This document shows, one piece after another, positions 1 through 12,700 of a stretch of DNA of 64,000 nucleotides (its first letter is position 1; each line of letters opens with the position of its first letter). The position numbers and the translations under genes are program-made. The notes below the pieces were generated by a model, which was not told where the DNA came from, ran no database searches, and was given only the letters and a program-made list of their open reading frames with translations. This DNA comes from Taeniopygia guttata (lineage: Eukaryota; Chordata; Aves; Passeriformes; Estrildidae): the NCBI RefSeq assembly GCF_048771995.1, contig NC_133027.1, positions 11,342,001-11,406,000 on the forward strand, given 5' to 3'.

Positions 1-399
1 AGTCAGGAAGAAAGGTTTCTTTGGAGCATAATGATGGGCTTGTCTTCTTTGGAAAGTTTTTGTGACTTGTTATGGTGAGTTGAGCTTCAGGTGTTAAAAT
101 CTTGGGAGATTTAATGTCAAAGTTTTCTCTCAGTAGATCAAAAAGCGGAGCAAGTTCATCATTGGTAATTTTCAAAATAGGTTTCATCTTGTTAATTTCT
201 GTTAAAAGTTGCTGTAAATCTTGCAAAGTGTTGATGTTGACTTGAAGTTGTATCTTTTGGGGTGAAATTGTTTGTTTTGTTATCTTCTATCTTAGATATT
301 TTTAGGGTGGGATTTCTTGTATCTTAGATGTAGAAATTCTAGTTCAGTCTTTTGGATCTCAGTAACAGCGCTGTCACAAGTTTGTTTTATATTTGTCTG

Positions 400-800
400 T
401 GTTGGTGCTGCAATGAGTAGATCATCTATGTAGTGTAGAATCATGGATTGTGGATGCTTCTGTCAAGCTGTACACGGTACTTGTGTGACAAAATATTGTT
501 AAATTGTTAGAGAATTCTTCATCCCTTGTGGTAAAGATTTCTAGTGATATCTTTGCATTGGCTTTCTTTGCTTGATGACTGGAACTGAGAAGGCAAATCT
601 TGGGGCATCTTCAGGATGAAGTGGTATGTTGAAGAAACAGTCTTTTATATCGATGATGATGAGAGGCCGGTTTCTAGGAATTATTGATAGAGAGGGACGT
701 ACAGCAGCTGTCTTCCTTTCAAGACTTGTAATAGTAATCATGGATTCACTTTCAAAACAAACAGTAGTTCTTCTGATCCTTGTGAGTGTTCTCATAGGTG
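400..800 (-). pseudogene. Reverse transcriptase fragment, frame-broken
   Basis: The segment 541-795 translates to an RT palm stretch with an IDIKDCFFNIPLHP motif. Further left, in a shifted frame, minus-strand 432-421 codes YIDD, the RT catalytic motif, followed by a hydrophobic LLIAAP stretch. Between them LPQG-like residues can be read near 500-540. The motifs lie in the right order but in different frames with stops, so this is an inactive fossil. Confidence 0.8.
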
Positions 801-1422
801 ATATTAAGTGTTAGTTATGGGCTAAAACAGGAGAGAAATTACTGAGACATCTGCACCGTATCTGGTATGCCTGTAACATAATTGTTCTACCACGATGAGT
901 TAGGCCACAAGTCAGTTCTGGCTGGTTTAGAACATACTTCTAAGTATGTTCTACTTAGAAGACATGTAGCATTAGAGTAGAAAACACATCTGCATCACCT
1001 TGGTACACCGCTTGATTGGTTAACAAAGCATTTTGTTGAGTTACATTTTGTTTGATTATGTCTATAGGTAAAGCAATTGTAAAAGCAAGAGGTTTCTTAG
1101 GTTGAATTACTGTTGGGGCTTTAAGGGGAAGAGCTAATAGTTTTAGTTTTCATTGCAGTTTACTGAAATGATAACTGGAAAAATTAATAGTCTAAGACTT
1201 GTATTGTTGTCTTTATCTATAATAATTAAAAATTCTTGTCTTTGTTGTGATTTGTTAATCAGACCTGTAGGTATACATTCATAACAGAAATTTTTCAAAA
1301 ACCGTATTAATTTTGAGTTTGCTAACTCCAGTTTTGTCCTTGGAGGTAATAGGAAGCAACGTCTTGTGGTACTGGTGGTAAAGGTAGGTATTGTGTTTGG
1401 CTTTGAGGTCTCCTAGTGAAGG

Positions 1423-1632
1423 CTAAGGGGGAAAATTCCCTGGATTCTGGGTTGCTATTACTTGTTTCACCACGCGGTGGGTCGCGCTTTGCTTGGAGTT
1501 TAACGGTAGGGGATTACTATCTATATCGAATTTAGAATGACAATTTTTTGCATAATATTTCCCTTTTTGATATTGAGGACAAACAGAAGGTACTTCAGAT
1601 TTTATTATTGGATCAGGGTAATTCTTTATCAC
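1423..1632 (-). pseudogene. Gag nucleocapsid zinc-knuckle remnant
   Basis: A 69-codon open stretch contains CPQYQKGKYYAKNC. This aligns with a CCHC knuckle (C-x2-C-x4-H-x4-C) in which the second Cys and the His are both Tyr, so two of four zinc ligands are lost. The position between the capsid remnant (1,735-1,977) and the RT fragment fits a gag-pol gene order on the minus strand. Confidence 0.65.
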
Positions 1633-1734
1633 ATGACTAGGCTTCTCACATCTGAAGCAGGACTTTTTAGTAAAGGTTCATTGAACAGCAGCAAGAGTTT
1701 TTTCAATAAGTTTTGTTTGTTCTTCAATTGGTTT

Positions 1735-1977
1735 TTAAAATTTGTTTCTTAGTGAATAATGAGATTTAGTAATTTGCTCTCTAGGGACATTAGCTTGTAC
1801 TGTAGCAAGATACTGTGGAGTGCTAATTTTACTGTAAGCTGAAAGCATTTGAGTAACAGTTGGAGGCTGTTTGGGTAATGTAGAAATAATTTTTTTGCAA
1901 TCATCATTTGCATTTATAAATGCTAGGTTTTGGAGAATATAAGAATGAGCTGCTTTTTCAGGGCATTGTCTTTCCAT
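1735..1977 (-). pseudogene. Gag capsid C-terminal remnant
   Basis: An 80-codon open stretch reads like the end of a retroviral capsid (an A.I.AN.DCK..I-like segment). The provirus Gag at 53.5 kb has a similar IALQNANEACRQ block before its knuckle. Flanking frames are broken. The assignment rests on resemblance and position only. Confidence 0.55.
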
Positions 1978-2867
1978 AGCTTGTATTACTTATCTAAAAA
2001 TGTACCATATAATTCATTTGTTCTTTGTGTCATGGTCAAATATGCTTTAAGAGGAGTACTTGTTGATTTGACCAAAATTAAAGTTTTTCTTGCATCTTGT
2101 TTAATATCTCTCAACACTGACCTAGGAAAAAAAAATGTGTTTCTAGTTTATCATATGACAGTTTGCTAGACAACTTACCTTCTGAAAATTTTTCATATGT
2201 ACTACTAACATATTTTTCCTTTAAAACCTCAATAGGTATCTTCTGCTGGAGTTCTCATAACATAAATTGTGAATTAGTTAAAATCAGACTTGCTACAACG
2301 CGACAATCAGTTGGCATGAGTTCATAAGACTAAAAAAACGCATAATTAAAATAAAGAGAGTTAATTCTGCTTTCCTTCAAACTTTGCTTTCACTCTTCGA
2401 TGTTATAATGTGAGAGTGATTAATACATAGGCCTACTATTATCCCTCCCATAAGAGACTGGCATGGCTAAAATTTCTTCATTTAAAAACTTAAAATCTCT
2501 TTTTTTTCCAAAAGATATTGCCCTATCTTTTTCTAATCAGACGTTGCTACACCATGTTCTGAACTAAGCAGATTATTGTTGCAGCAACTGAGATCTGAGA
2601 GAAATCTATCTTGGTTTCTAGACACAGTTCTGGGCTTTCTGCTCAAAGAAGTCTCAGCTTGGTTCCTTAGTAGTTTATTACTATTGCAACTCTTGGTCTC
2701 AGCTTTATAAATTTTTAAATTTTCCTTAATGATTTAGATCCTGATTTTATGATCCTGATTTTGCTTATTATTTTAAAATTTCCCAACATTTCTCTAAAGT
2801 ATGTCTACATTCTAAAGACTTCTTACACTTTAGAAAGTTTTTTACGCTTTTATATTCATAAACACTT

Positions 2868-3030
2868 GTGGGCCCCTCTGAAGCAGAAAGTCCTTGAGGG
2901 GCTGAAGCATGTGCAGAGAAGGACACAGGAGCTGGGGAAGGGTGTGGAGCGCAGGGCCAAGGAGGGGGGTGCTGAGGGAGTTTCAGCCTGGACAATGGGA
3001 GGCTGTTGAGAGACCTTCAGGCACACTTCC
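2868..3030 (+). mobile_element. CR1 LINE fragment in the left flank of the array
   Basis: The stretch from gtgggcccctctgaagcag onward matches the well-known 3' ORF2 part of avian CR1 (GGGCCCC..., GTCCAGAGAAGG, TGGGGAAGGGTGTGGAGC). The same piece, more similar to itself than to CR1 in general, recurs inside every array unit (5,722-5,870 in the first). So this is the array spacer, not an independent insertion. Confidence 0.75.
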
Positions 3031-3555
3031 ATAGATCCGTACATGACAGTGCTCACCACAAGTGCCAATTCCCTGCCAAACATACCCTCACTGCATCCCA
3101 GTGCTTTCGACGCTGGTATCGGAGAGACTCCCTGGTTATTGTTTGTTGTGTTTTTCTTTTGCTGGTTTAGTAGAGGAAAAGCCCTGTTGATTTTCTCATT
3201 ATCCAACAAGCACAGATGCTTCTTCACAACGTTTCCTGCTCTTTTCCAGCACTGGATGAGATTCTGATCCAGTTGTAGGCTTCCATGTCTGCAGCAGCAA
3301 TAGCAAAGGCATAGATGACTCTTTCTTACTTTTCCATTTCTAAGCTCTCAAAAGCTAAAAGCTCTGTCCTGCAGATACAACATTGCTTGCTGATGGCAAC
3401 TAGGGAAGAATATCATCTTCATAACCATATACTGTTCTGTTGTATTGGCCCGTTTTAATTTGATCTGTGTTGCTTAGAATCCTTTTACACTGAATTTTTA
3501 TGCTTTCTCCTTGGATGATATGGTGGTAGATGTGAGAAGGAAGGAGGTAACGGCT
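2868..3555 (+). repeat. Diverged partial spacer copy at the left edge of the array
   Basis: This stretch parallels the second half of the B-C intron of the units (compare 5,722-6,415), including the CR1 piece, the 'catagatcc.tacatgacagtgctca' region and the 'taggtaacggcttgtccctcatg' end. It differs by many substitutions and small indels, unlike the almost identical core units. It is followed by exon A where the regular units have exon C. It looks like the old edge of the array that escaped homogenisation. Confidence 0.8.
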
Positions 3556-3583
3556 TGTCCCTCATGTTTCTCTCTTGCCCCAG

Positions 3584-3715
3584 AGCACAAAACCAGCATC
3601 ACTGTCTGCCCCAGCCACCTCTGCTCCTAGAGAAGAATATGAAGAGGACCATATTGAGCAGTATGACCGTGAGGCTCCATCAGGGGTCTCAGCAGAGCCT
3701 GAATCTTCAGAGCCA
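3584..3715 (+). CDS. Module exon A (unit 1)
   Basis: Exon of 132 nt, phase 0 at both ends, after a strong acceptor (ctctcttgccccag) and before donor GTAAGT. It codes 44 residues starting [10 protein letters not shown], with an acidic middle ([16 protein letters not shown]) and a Pro/Glu/Ser end (AEPESSEP). It is the only one of the four module types that does not begin with ATG. Net charge is roughly -8. Identical copies occur at 7,356, 11,128, 14,900, 18,672, 22,444, 26,216 and 29,988. No known domain; probably disordered. Confidence 0.75.
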
Positions 3716-6700
3716 GTAAGTGCCAGTTGTGGGTGGTGCTGTCTTTAGTGCATGGCAGAGCTGCAAGTTTCGCTTTTGCGTTTCAGAGCTTTCAAGATTT
3801 ATAACGTCAGTTACAAAGAGATCATTGCTATCTGATAGAAGGGAGGGTGGAATATTTATTTCAGAGCAATTTGCAGTACAGGTGGATTAACCAATTTTAA
3901 TACCATGAGAGCTCATTGGAACCCCACTGCAATTAAAGTTTCTCAATTTTCCTTGGAAGAAATGGTGGTAGATGTGAGAATATAGGAAGTTATAGATGAT
4001 AGGTAACAGCCTGTCCCTCATGCTTCTCTCTTGCCACAGATGACAGAGGAAACAACAGTGTCTGCCCTGGCTCCCTCTGCTCCTGAAGAAGAAGCCAGAG
4101 AGGAGCAAATTGAAAAGAATGACCGTGAGGCTCCATCAGTGGTCACACTAGAGCCTGAATCTTCTGAAACGGCAAGTGCCAGTTGTGGGTGATGCTGTAT
4201 TTAGTGCAAGGCAGAGCTGCAAGTTTCTGACCAGCCTGCTCTTGCTGTTGCTGGCGAGGATGCTGAGTGCTGGAGTCCTGCCAGGACCCAGCGATTTCCT
4301 GCAGGCAGTGACCTCCAGCTAGAAATTGGCCTTGGACCTGTCATGTTTAGGCACCAAAGCCTGTTGCCTCAGGATGAGCGTCTGGCTGCTCAACTCAGTG
4401 AAGCTCTGTCTCTTGGGCTTCTGCAGGGCCATGGCCAAGGGCGCACGAGGTAGTGCTGGAGGTCTCAGGGCTTGGTTTGTTTGCTTTCTCTTTGTGGAAA
4501 CACGTGTTTGGCTGGTGAAACGGGTCTGCAGTTTCTCGAGTATTTATTCAGTTCTACAAAGTGTGCGGCTCAGCTGTCTTGTGACTTTTGATAAGCTGCA
4601 AGTAGACGAGTGTGTTGTCCATGAATCTGTGGGGGACAAGATCTGGCCAAAGAAACTAAGTTTATAATTGTGAAGCCCTCTTGTGAGGCAAAAAGCAAGG
4701 TTCTGTGGATGCATTTTTTGGTGTAGTCTGCAGCTTTGAAAAGTGCACTGCAGCCTGGAGGCGGGGCCGGGGGGAGGTGAAGCTGCAAGTCCATGACTGC
4801 AGTCTTGTGTTGCTCAGAAGAGGAAGGACATTTTGAAATGGTGGATGCTGTATTTTTAATCCAATGGGCAACTTTGTGGCTGGGACGCTGTGTGGGCCAA
4901 AAGGACCCAGGGGTGCCGGTCAAAAGCAGCTGAAGGTGGGCCAGGACCTGGCCAGGTGGCCAAGAAGGCCAAGGGCACCCTGGCCTGTGTCATCAGCAGT
5001 GGGGCAGCAGGAGCAGGGCAGTGACCGTCCCCCTGGGCTGGGCAGCGCTGCAACCATAGCTGGAAGTTCTGTGCTGCGTGTCACCCTCAAATGCACGGGT
5101 GATCAGTCCCCAGTGCACCCCGTCCAGCTGGGCAGTGGGGCGAGTCGGGCAGAGGGAGGGAACTTCTCCTTGGATCCTGGGGGGCTTTGAGAAGCTCCCT
5201 CGTGAGTTCAAAGACAAGCTGGTCCGACAAGCAAGAGAAAGAGGCGCTCCTCCTCAGGATTAGTTCCGAAATTTAATGAGGGCCTGGAGAGATCCCAGGC
5301 CGCATCCAAACCCGAAGGACATCCAGAGCAAGAGAGGGTGTCCCTGCCCAGAGGAGCCAGATATAGGGGGACGGGGAAACCCGAGCAGCCAACAGGGGAA
5401 GGACTTGGGAGTGGCTCTCTGGGGGCAAGGCCTCAGCGTGACCACTGAGGAGGGGGTGGGGGAGGAGCCCCGAGCCAGGGTCCAGTTACCTGGTGACCCT
5501 GGGAGAAGGCTCTGGACAAAGGGGAAGGGTCACGAGGTGATGGACACATCACCTGGGAGGAGACAGGGGGATGAGTCAGGGATTTTGGGGTTTGATGGAC
5601 ATACAGGTGCTGATGGGAAAGCTGGGATGAACCAAACGGATACAAAGAGGGGATATGGAGGGACAAACCATTATGAGGGGATATACAGGGCGAGCACAAC
5701 TCCACAGTGATGTGTCTACATGTGGGCCCCTCTGAAGCAGGAAGTCCTTGAGGCGCTGGGCGTGTGCAGAGAAGGACACGGGAGCTGGGGAAGGGTGTGG
5801 AGCGCAAGGCCAAGGAGGAGGTGCTCAGGGTGTTTCAGCCTGGACAACGGGAGGCTCGTGAGGGACCTTCAGGCACACTTCCATAGATCCATACATGACA
5901 GTGCTCATCACCATGGCTGTTCCCCTGCCAAACATGCCCTCACTGCCTCCAAGTGTTTTAGCCACCTGAGGAGGGGACACTTTTGACTTGGTTTGACTTG
6001 GTTTGGTAGGAGGTAAAGCCCTGCCCATTTTCTCTCTTTCCAGCAAGCACAGATTCTTCTGCACAACCTTTCCTGCCCTTTCCTTGCACTGGTTAGGATT
6101 CTGATCCAGTCTGAGTTTTCCATGTCTGCCACAGCAACAGCAAAGGCCTTGCTGGCTATTTCCTACTTTTGCATTTCAGGGCTTTAAAGAGCCAAAAGCT
6201 CCTTTGTGCCAAGGCACAGTTGCTTGCTGATGGCAGCCAGGAAGGACTATCAAATACATAGAGTGCATTAAATAGAGTTCTGTTGAGTTAGCCCATTTTA
6301 ATCTGGTCAGAGTGACTTAGAATCGCATTGCTAACAAAGTGGATAATTTTTCCTTTTAAGAGGTGGTTGTGGATCCGAGGAGAAACGAGATTATAAATGA
6401 TAGGTAACGGCTTGTCCCTCATGCTTCTCTCTTGCCACAGATGACAGAGACACCAGCAGTGTCTGCCCTGGCTCCCTCTCCTCCTGGTGAACAAGCCAAA
6501 GAGGAGCAAATTGAGGAGTATGACCTTGAGGCTCAATCAGGGGTCATACCAGAGCCTGAATCTCCTGAGCCAGTAAGTGCCCATTGTGGGTGGTGCTGTC
6601 TTTAGTGCAAGGCAGAGCTGCAAGTTTCACTGTTGCATTTCAGAGCTTTCAAGAATTACAAGGTCACTTACACAAATAGATTATTGCTACCTGATAGTAG

Positions 6701-9700
6701 GCAAGGTGGAATATTTAATTCAGAGCAATTTGCATTATAGGTGGATTGGCCAATTTCAATACCATGAGAGTGCCTTAGAATCCCATTATAATCCAAGTCT
6801 CTCAACTTTCCTTGGAAGATATGGTGGTAGATGGGAGAAGATAGAAGGTTATAAATGATAGGTAACAGCCTGTCCCTCATGCTTCTCTCTTGCCACAGAT
6901 GACAGAGGCAACAACAGTGTCTGCCTTGGCTCCCTCTGCTTCTGGTGAAGAAGCCAAAGAGGAGCAAATTGAGGAGTATGACCACGAGGCTCCATCAGTG
7001 GTCACGCCAGAGCCTGAATCTGCTGAGCCAGTAAGTGCCAGTTGTGGGTGGTGCTGTCTTTAGTGCAAGGCAGAGCAGCAAGTTTCACTGTTGCATTTCT
7101 TAGCTTTCAAGAATTACAAGGTCACTTACACAAATAGATCATTGTCACCTGATAGTAGACAGGTTGGGATATTTAAATCAGAGCAAGTTGCATTACAGTT
7201 GTAGTAGCCAATTTTAATACACGAGAGCACTTTAGAACCCCATTGTAATCAAAGATTCTCAATTTTCCTTGCAAGAAATGGTGGTAGATGTGAGAAGAAA
7301 TGCGGTTTTAAATGATAGGTAATGGCCTGTCCCTCATGTTTCTCTCTTGCCCCAGAGCACAAAACCAGCATCACTGTCTGCCCCAGCCACCTCTGCTCCT
7401 AGAGAAGAATATGAAGAGGACCATATTGAGCAGTATGACCGTGAGGCTCCATCAGGGGTCTCAGCAGAGCCTGAATCTTCAGAGCCAGTAAGTGCCAGTT
7501 GTGGGTGGTGCTGTCTTTAGTGCATGGCAGAGCTGCAAGTTTCGCTTTTGCGTTTCAGAGCTTTCAAGATTTATAACGTCAGTTACAAAGAGATCATTGC
7601 TATCTGATAGAAGGGAGGGTGGAATATTTATTTCAGAGCAATTTGCAGTACAGGTGGATTAACCAATTTTAATACCACGAGAGCTCATTGGAATCCCACT
7701 GCAATTAAAGTTTCTCAATTTTCCTTGGAAGAAATGGTGGTAGATGTGAGAATATAGGAAGTTATAGATGATAGGTAACAGCCTGTCCCTCATGCTTCTC
7801 TCTTGCCACAGATGACAGAGGAAACAACAGTGTCTGCCCTGGCTCCCTCTGCTCCTGAAGAAGAAGCCAGAGAGGAGCAAATTGAAAAGAATGACCGTGA
7901 GGCTCCATCAGTGGTCACACTAGAGCCTGAATCTTCTGAAACGGCAAGTGCCAGTTGTGGGTGATGCTGTATTTAGTGCAAGGCAGAGCTGCAAGTTTCT
8001 GACCAGCCAGCTCTTGCTGTTGCTGGCGAGGATGCTGAGTGCTGGAGTCCTGCCAGGACCCAGCGATTTCCTGCAGGCAGTGACCTCCAGCTAGAAATTG
8101 GCCTTGGACCTGTCATGTTTAGGCACCAAAGCCTGTTGCCTCAGGATGAGCGTCTGGCTGCTCAACTCAGTGAAGCTCTGTCTCTTGGGCTTCTGCAGGG
8201 CCATGGCCAAGGGCGCACGAGGTAGTGCTGGAGGTCTCAGGGCTTGGTTTGTTTGCTTTCTCTTTGTGGAAACACGTGTTTGGCTGGTGAAACGGGTCTG
8301 CAGTTTCTCGAGTATTTATTCAGTTCTACAAAGTGTGCGGCTCAGCTGTCTTGTGACTTTTGATAAGCTGCAAGTAGACGAGTGTGTTGTCCATGAATCT
8401 GTGGGGGACAAGATCTGGCCAAAGAAACTAAGTTTATAATTGTGAAGCCCTCTTGTGAGGCAAAAAGCAAGGTTCTGTGGATGCATTATTTGGTGTAGTC
8501 TGCAGCTTTGAAAAGTGCACTGCAGCCTGGAGGCGGGGCCGGGGGGAGGTGAAGCTGCAAGTCCATGACTGCAGTCTTGTGTTGCTCAGAAGAGGAAGGA
8601 CATTTTGAAATGGTGGATGCTGTATTTTTAATCCAATGGGCAACTTTGTGGCTGGGACGCTGTGTGGGCCAAAAGGACCCAGGGGTGCCGGTCAAAAGCA
8701 GCTGAAGGTGGGCCAGGACCTGGCCAGGTGGCCAAGAAGGCCAAGGGCACCCTGGCCTGTGTCATCAGCAGTGGGGCAGCAGGAGCAGGGCAGTGACCAT
8801 CCCCCTGGGCTGGGCAGCGCTGCAACCATAGCTGGAAGTTCTGTGCTGCGTGTCACCCTCAAATGCACGGGTGATCAGTCCCCAGTGCACCCCGTCCAGC
8901 TGGGCAGTGGGGCGAGTCGGGCAGAGGGAGGGAACTTCTCCTTGGATCCTGGGGGGCTTTGAGAAGCTCCCTCGTGAGTTCAAAGACAAGCTGGTCCGAC
9001 AAGCAAGAGAAAGAGGCGCTCCTCCTCAGGATTAGTTCCGAAATTTAATGAGGGCCTGGAGAGATCCCAGGCCGCATCCAAACCCGAAGGACATCCAGAG
9101 CAAGAGAGGGTGTCCCTGCCCAGAGGAGCCAGATATAGGGGGACGGGGAAACCCGAGCAGCCAACAGGGGAAGGACTTGGGAGTGGCTCTCTGGGGGCAA
9201 GGCCTCAGCGTGACCACTGAGGAGGGGGTGGGGGAGGAGCCCCGAGCCAGGGTCCAGTTACCTGGTGACCTTGGGAGAAGGCTCTGGACAAAGGGGAAGG
9301 GTCACGAGGTGATGGACACATCACCTGGGAGGAGACAGGGGGATGAGTCAGGGATTTTGGGGTTTGATGGACATACAGGTGCTGATGGGAAAGCTGGGAT
9401 GAACCAAACGGATACAAAGAGGGGATATGGAGGGACAAACCATTATGAGGGGATATACAGGGCGAGCACAACTCCACAGTGATGTGTCTACATGTGGGCC
9501 CCTCTGAAGCAGGAAGTCCTTGAGGCGCTGGGCGTGTGCAGAGAAGGACACGGGAGCTGGGGAAGGGTGTGGAGCGCAAGGCCAAGGAGGAGGTGCTCAG
9601 GGTGTTTCAGCCTGGACAACGGGAGGCTCGTGAGGGACCTTCAGGCACACTTCCATAGATCCATACATGACAGTGCTCATCACCATGGCTGTTCCCCTGC

Positions 9701-12700
9701 CAAACATGCCCTCACTGCCTCCAAGTGTTTTAGCCACCTGAGGAGGGGACACTTTTGACTTGGTTTGACTTGGTTTGGTAGGAGGTAAAGCCCTGCCCAT
9801 TTTCTCTCTTTCCAGCAAGCACAGATTCTTCTGCACAACCTTTCCTGCCCTTTCCTTGCACTGGTTAGGATTCTGATCCAGTCTGAGTTTTCCATGTCTG
9901 CCACAGCAACAGCAAAGGCCTTGCTGGCTATTTCCTACTTTTGCATTTCAGGGCTTTAAAGAGCCAAAAGCTCCTTTGTGCCAAGGCACAGTTGCTTGCT
10001 GATGGCAGCCAGGAAGGACTATCAAATACATAGAGTGCATTAAATAGAGTTCTGTTGAGTTAGCCCATTTTAATCTGGTCAGAGTGACTTAGAATCGCAT
10101 TGCTAACAAAGTGGATAATTTTTCCTTTTAAGAGGTGGTTGTGGATCCGAGGAGAAACGAGATTATAAATGATAGGTAACGGCTTGTCCCTCATGCTTCT
10201 CTCTTGCCACAGATGACAGAGACACCAGCAGTGTCTGCCCTGGCTCCCTCTCCTCCTGGTGAACAAGCCAAAGAGGAGCAAATTGAGGAGTATGACCTTG
10301 AGGCTCAATCAGGGGTCATACCAGAGCCTGAATCTCCTGAGCCAGTAAGTGCCCATTGTGGGTGGTGCTGTCTTTAGTGCAAGGCAGAGCTGCAAGTTTC
10401 ACTGTTGCATTTCAGAGCTTTCAAGAATTACAAGGTCACTTACACAAATAGATTATTGCTACCTGATAGTAGGCAAGGTGGAATATTTAATTCAGAGCAA
10501 TTTGCATTATAGGTGGATTGGCCAATTTCAATACCATGAGAGTGCCTTAGAATCCCATTATAATCCAAGTCTCTCAACTTTCCTTGGAAGATATGGTGGT
10601 AGATGGGAGAAGATAGAAGGTTATAAATGATAGGTAACAGCCTGTCCCTCATGCTTCTCTCTTGCCACAGATGACAGAGGCAACAACAGTGTCTGCCTTG
10701 GCTCCCTCTGCTTCTGGTGAAGAAGCCAAAGAGGAGCAAATTGAGGAGTATGACCACGAGGCTCCATCAGTGGTCACGCCAGAGCCTGAATCTGCTGAGC
10801 CAGTAAGTGCCAGTTGTGGGTGGTGCTGTCTTTAGTGCAAGGCAGAGCAGCAAGTTTCACTGTTGCATTTCTTAGCTTTCAAGAATTACAAGGTCACTTA
10901 CACAAATAGATCATTGTCACCTGATAGTAGACAGGTTGGGATATTTAAATCAGAGCAAGTTGCATTACAGTTGTAGTAGCCAATTTTAATACACGAGAGC
11001 ACTTTAGAACCCCATTGTAATCAAAGATTCTCAATTTTCCTTGCAAGAAATGGTGGTAGATGTGAGAAGAAATGCGGTTTTAAATGATAGGTAATGGCCT
11101 GTCCCTCATGTTTCTCTCTTGCCCCAGAGCACAAAACCAGCATCACTGTCTGCCCCAGCCACCTCTGCTCCTAGAGAAGAATATGAAGAGGACCATATTG
11201 AGCAGTATGACCGTGAGGCTCCATCAGGGGTCTCAGCAGAGCCTGAATCTTCAGAGCCAGTAAGTGCCAGTTGTGGGTGGTGCTGTCTTTAGTGCATGGC
11301 AGAGCTGCAAGTTTCGCTTTTGCGTTTCAGAGCTTTCAAGATTTATAACGTCAGTTACAAAGAGATCATTGCTATCTGATAGAAGGGAGGGTGGAATATT
11401 TATTTCAGAGCAATTTGCAGTACAGGTGGATTAACCAATTTTAATACCACGAGAGCTCATTGGAATCCCACTGCAATTAAAGTTTCTCAATTTTCCTTGG
11501 AAGAAATGGTGGTAGATGTGAGAATATAGGAAGTTATAGATGATAGGTAACAGCCTGTCCCTCATGCTTCTCTCTTGCCACAGATGACAGAGGAAACAAC
11601 AGTGTCTGCCCTGGCTCCCTCTGCTCCTGAAGAAGAAGCCAGAGAGGAGCAAATTGAAAAGAATGACCGTGAGGCTCCATCAGTGGTCACACTAGAGCCT
11701 GAATCTTCTGAAACGGCAAGTGCCAGTTGTGGGTGATGCTGTATTTAGTGCAAGGCAGAGCTGCAAGTTTCTGACCAGCCTGCTCTTGCTGTTGCTGGCG
11801 AGGATGCTGAGTGCTGGAGTCCTGCCAGGACCCAGCGATTTCCTGCAGGCAGTGACCTCCAGCTAGAAATTGGCCTTGGACCTGTCATGTTTAGGCACCA
11901 AAGCCTGTTGCCTCAGGATGAGCGTCTGGCTGCTCAACTCAGTGAAGCTCTGTCTCTTGGGCTTCTGCAGGGCCATGGCCAAGGGCGCACGAGGTAGTGC
12001 TGGAGGTCTCAGGGCTTGGTTTGTTTGCTTTCTCTTTGTGGAAACACGTGTTTGGCTGGTGAAACGGGTCTGCAGTTTCTCGAGTATTTATTCAGTTCTA
12101 CAAAGTGTGCGGCTCAGCTGTCTTGTGACTTTTGATAAGCTGCAAGTAGACGAGTGTGTTGTCCATGAATCTGTGGGGGACAAGATCTGGCCAAAGAAAC
12201 TAAGTTTATAATTGTGAAGCCCTCTTGTGAGGCAAAAAGCAAGGTTCTGTGGATGCATTTTTTGGTGTAGTCTGCAGCTTTGAAAAGTGCACTGCAGCCT
12301 GGAGGCGGGGCCGGGGGGAGGTGAAGCTGCAAGTCCATGACTGCAGTCTTGTGTTGCTCAGAAGAGGAAGGACATTTTGAAATGGTGGATGCTGTATTTT
12401 TAATCCAATGGGCAACTTTGTGGCTGGGACGCTGTGTGGGCCAAAAGGACCCAGGGGTGCCGGTCAAAAGCAGCTGAAGGTGGGCCAGGACCTGGCCAGG
12501 TGGCCAAGAAGGCCAAGGGCACCCTGGCCTGTGTCATCAGCAGTGGGGCAGCAGGAGCAGGGCAGTGACCATCCCCCTGGGCTGGGCAGCGCTGCAACCA
12601 TAGCTGGAAGTTCTGTGCTGCGTGTCACCCTCAAATGCACGGGTGATCAGTCCCCAGTGCACCCCGTCCAGCTGGGCAGTGGGGCGAGTCGGGCAGAGGG

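Larger units (their letters stand above)
1..2640 (-). pseudogene. Decayed endogenous retrovirus (gag-pro-pol remnant)
   Basis: Read on the minus strand, retroviral genes appear in the expected order: capsid end and nucleocapsid at higher coordinates, reverse transcriptase at the left edge. The frame is broken many times and no LTR is seen; the element continues past the left edge. The RT piece resembles that of the provirus at 49.7-53.4 kb (same IPLHP.DAPRFAFSVP block), so it is probably the same broad betaretrovirus-like class but older. The right limit near 2,640 is approximate. It probably sits in an intron of the kinase gene, in antisense, but the gene's 5' part is not visible, so this is inference. 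Confidence 0.8.
3556..7327 (+). repeat. Array unit 1 (3,772 bp)
   Basis: Exons A 3,584-3,715, B 4,040-4,171, C 6,441-6,572, D 6,899-7,030. Private variants near 3,906 and 3,921 (ccatgag and ggaacccc, where later units read ccacgag and ggaatccc). Carries T at 4,716 and G at 5,027 (the variants used for the recombination test). Confidence 0.95.

Noticed and set aside
4326-4667. 113-codon open frame recurring in every unit, plus neighbouring 108-, 126- and 144-codon frames
   Set aside because: They lie in the B-C intron, overlap CR1 and GC-rich sequence on both strands and show no domain; their recurrence only reflects the tandem array.
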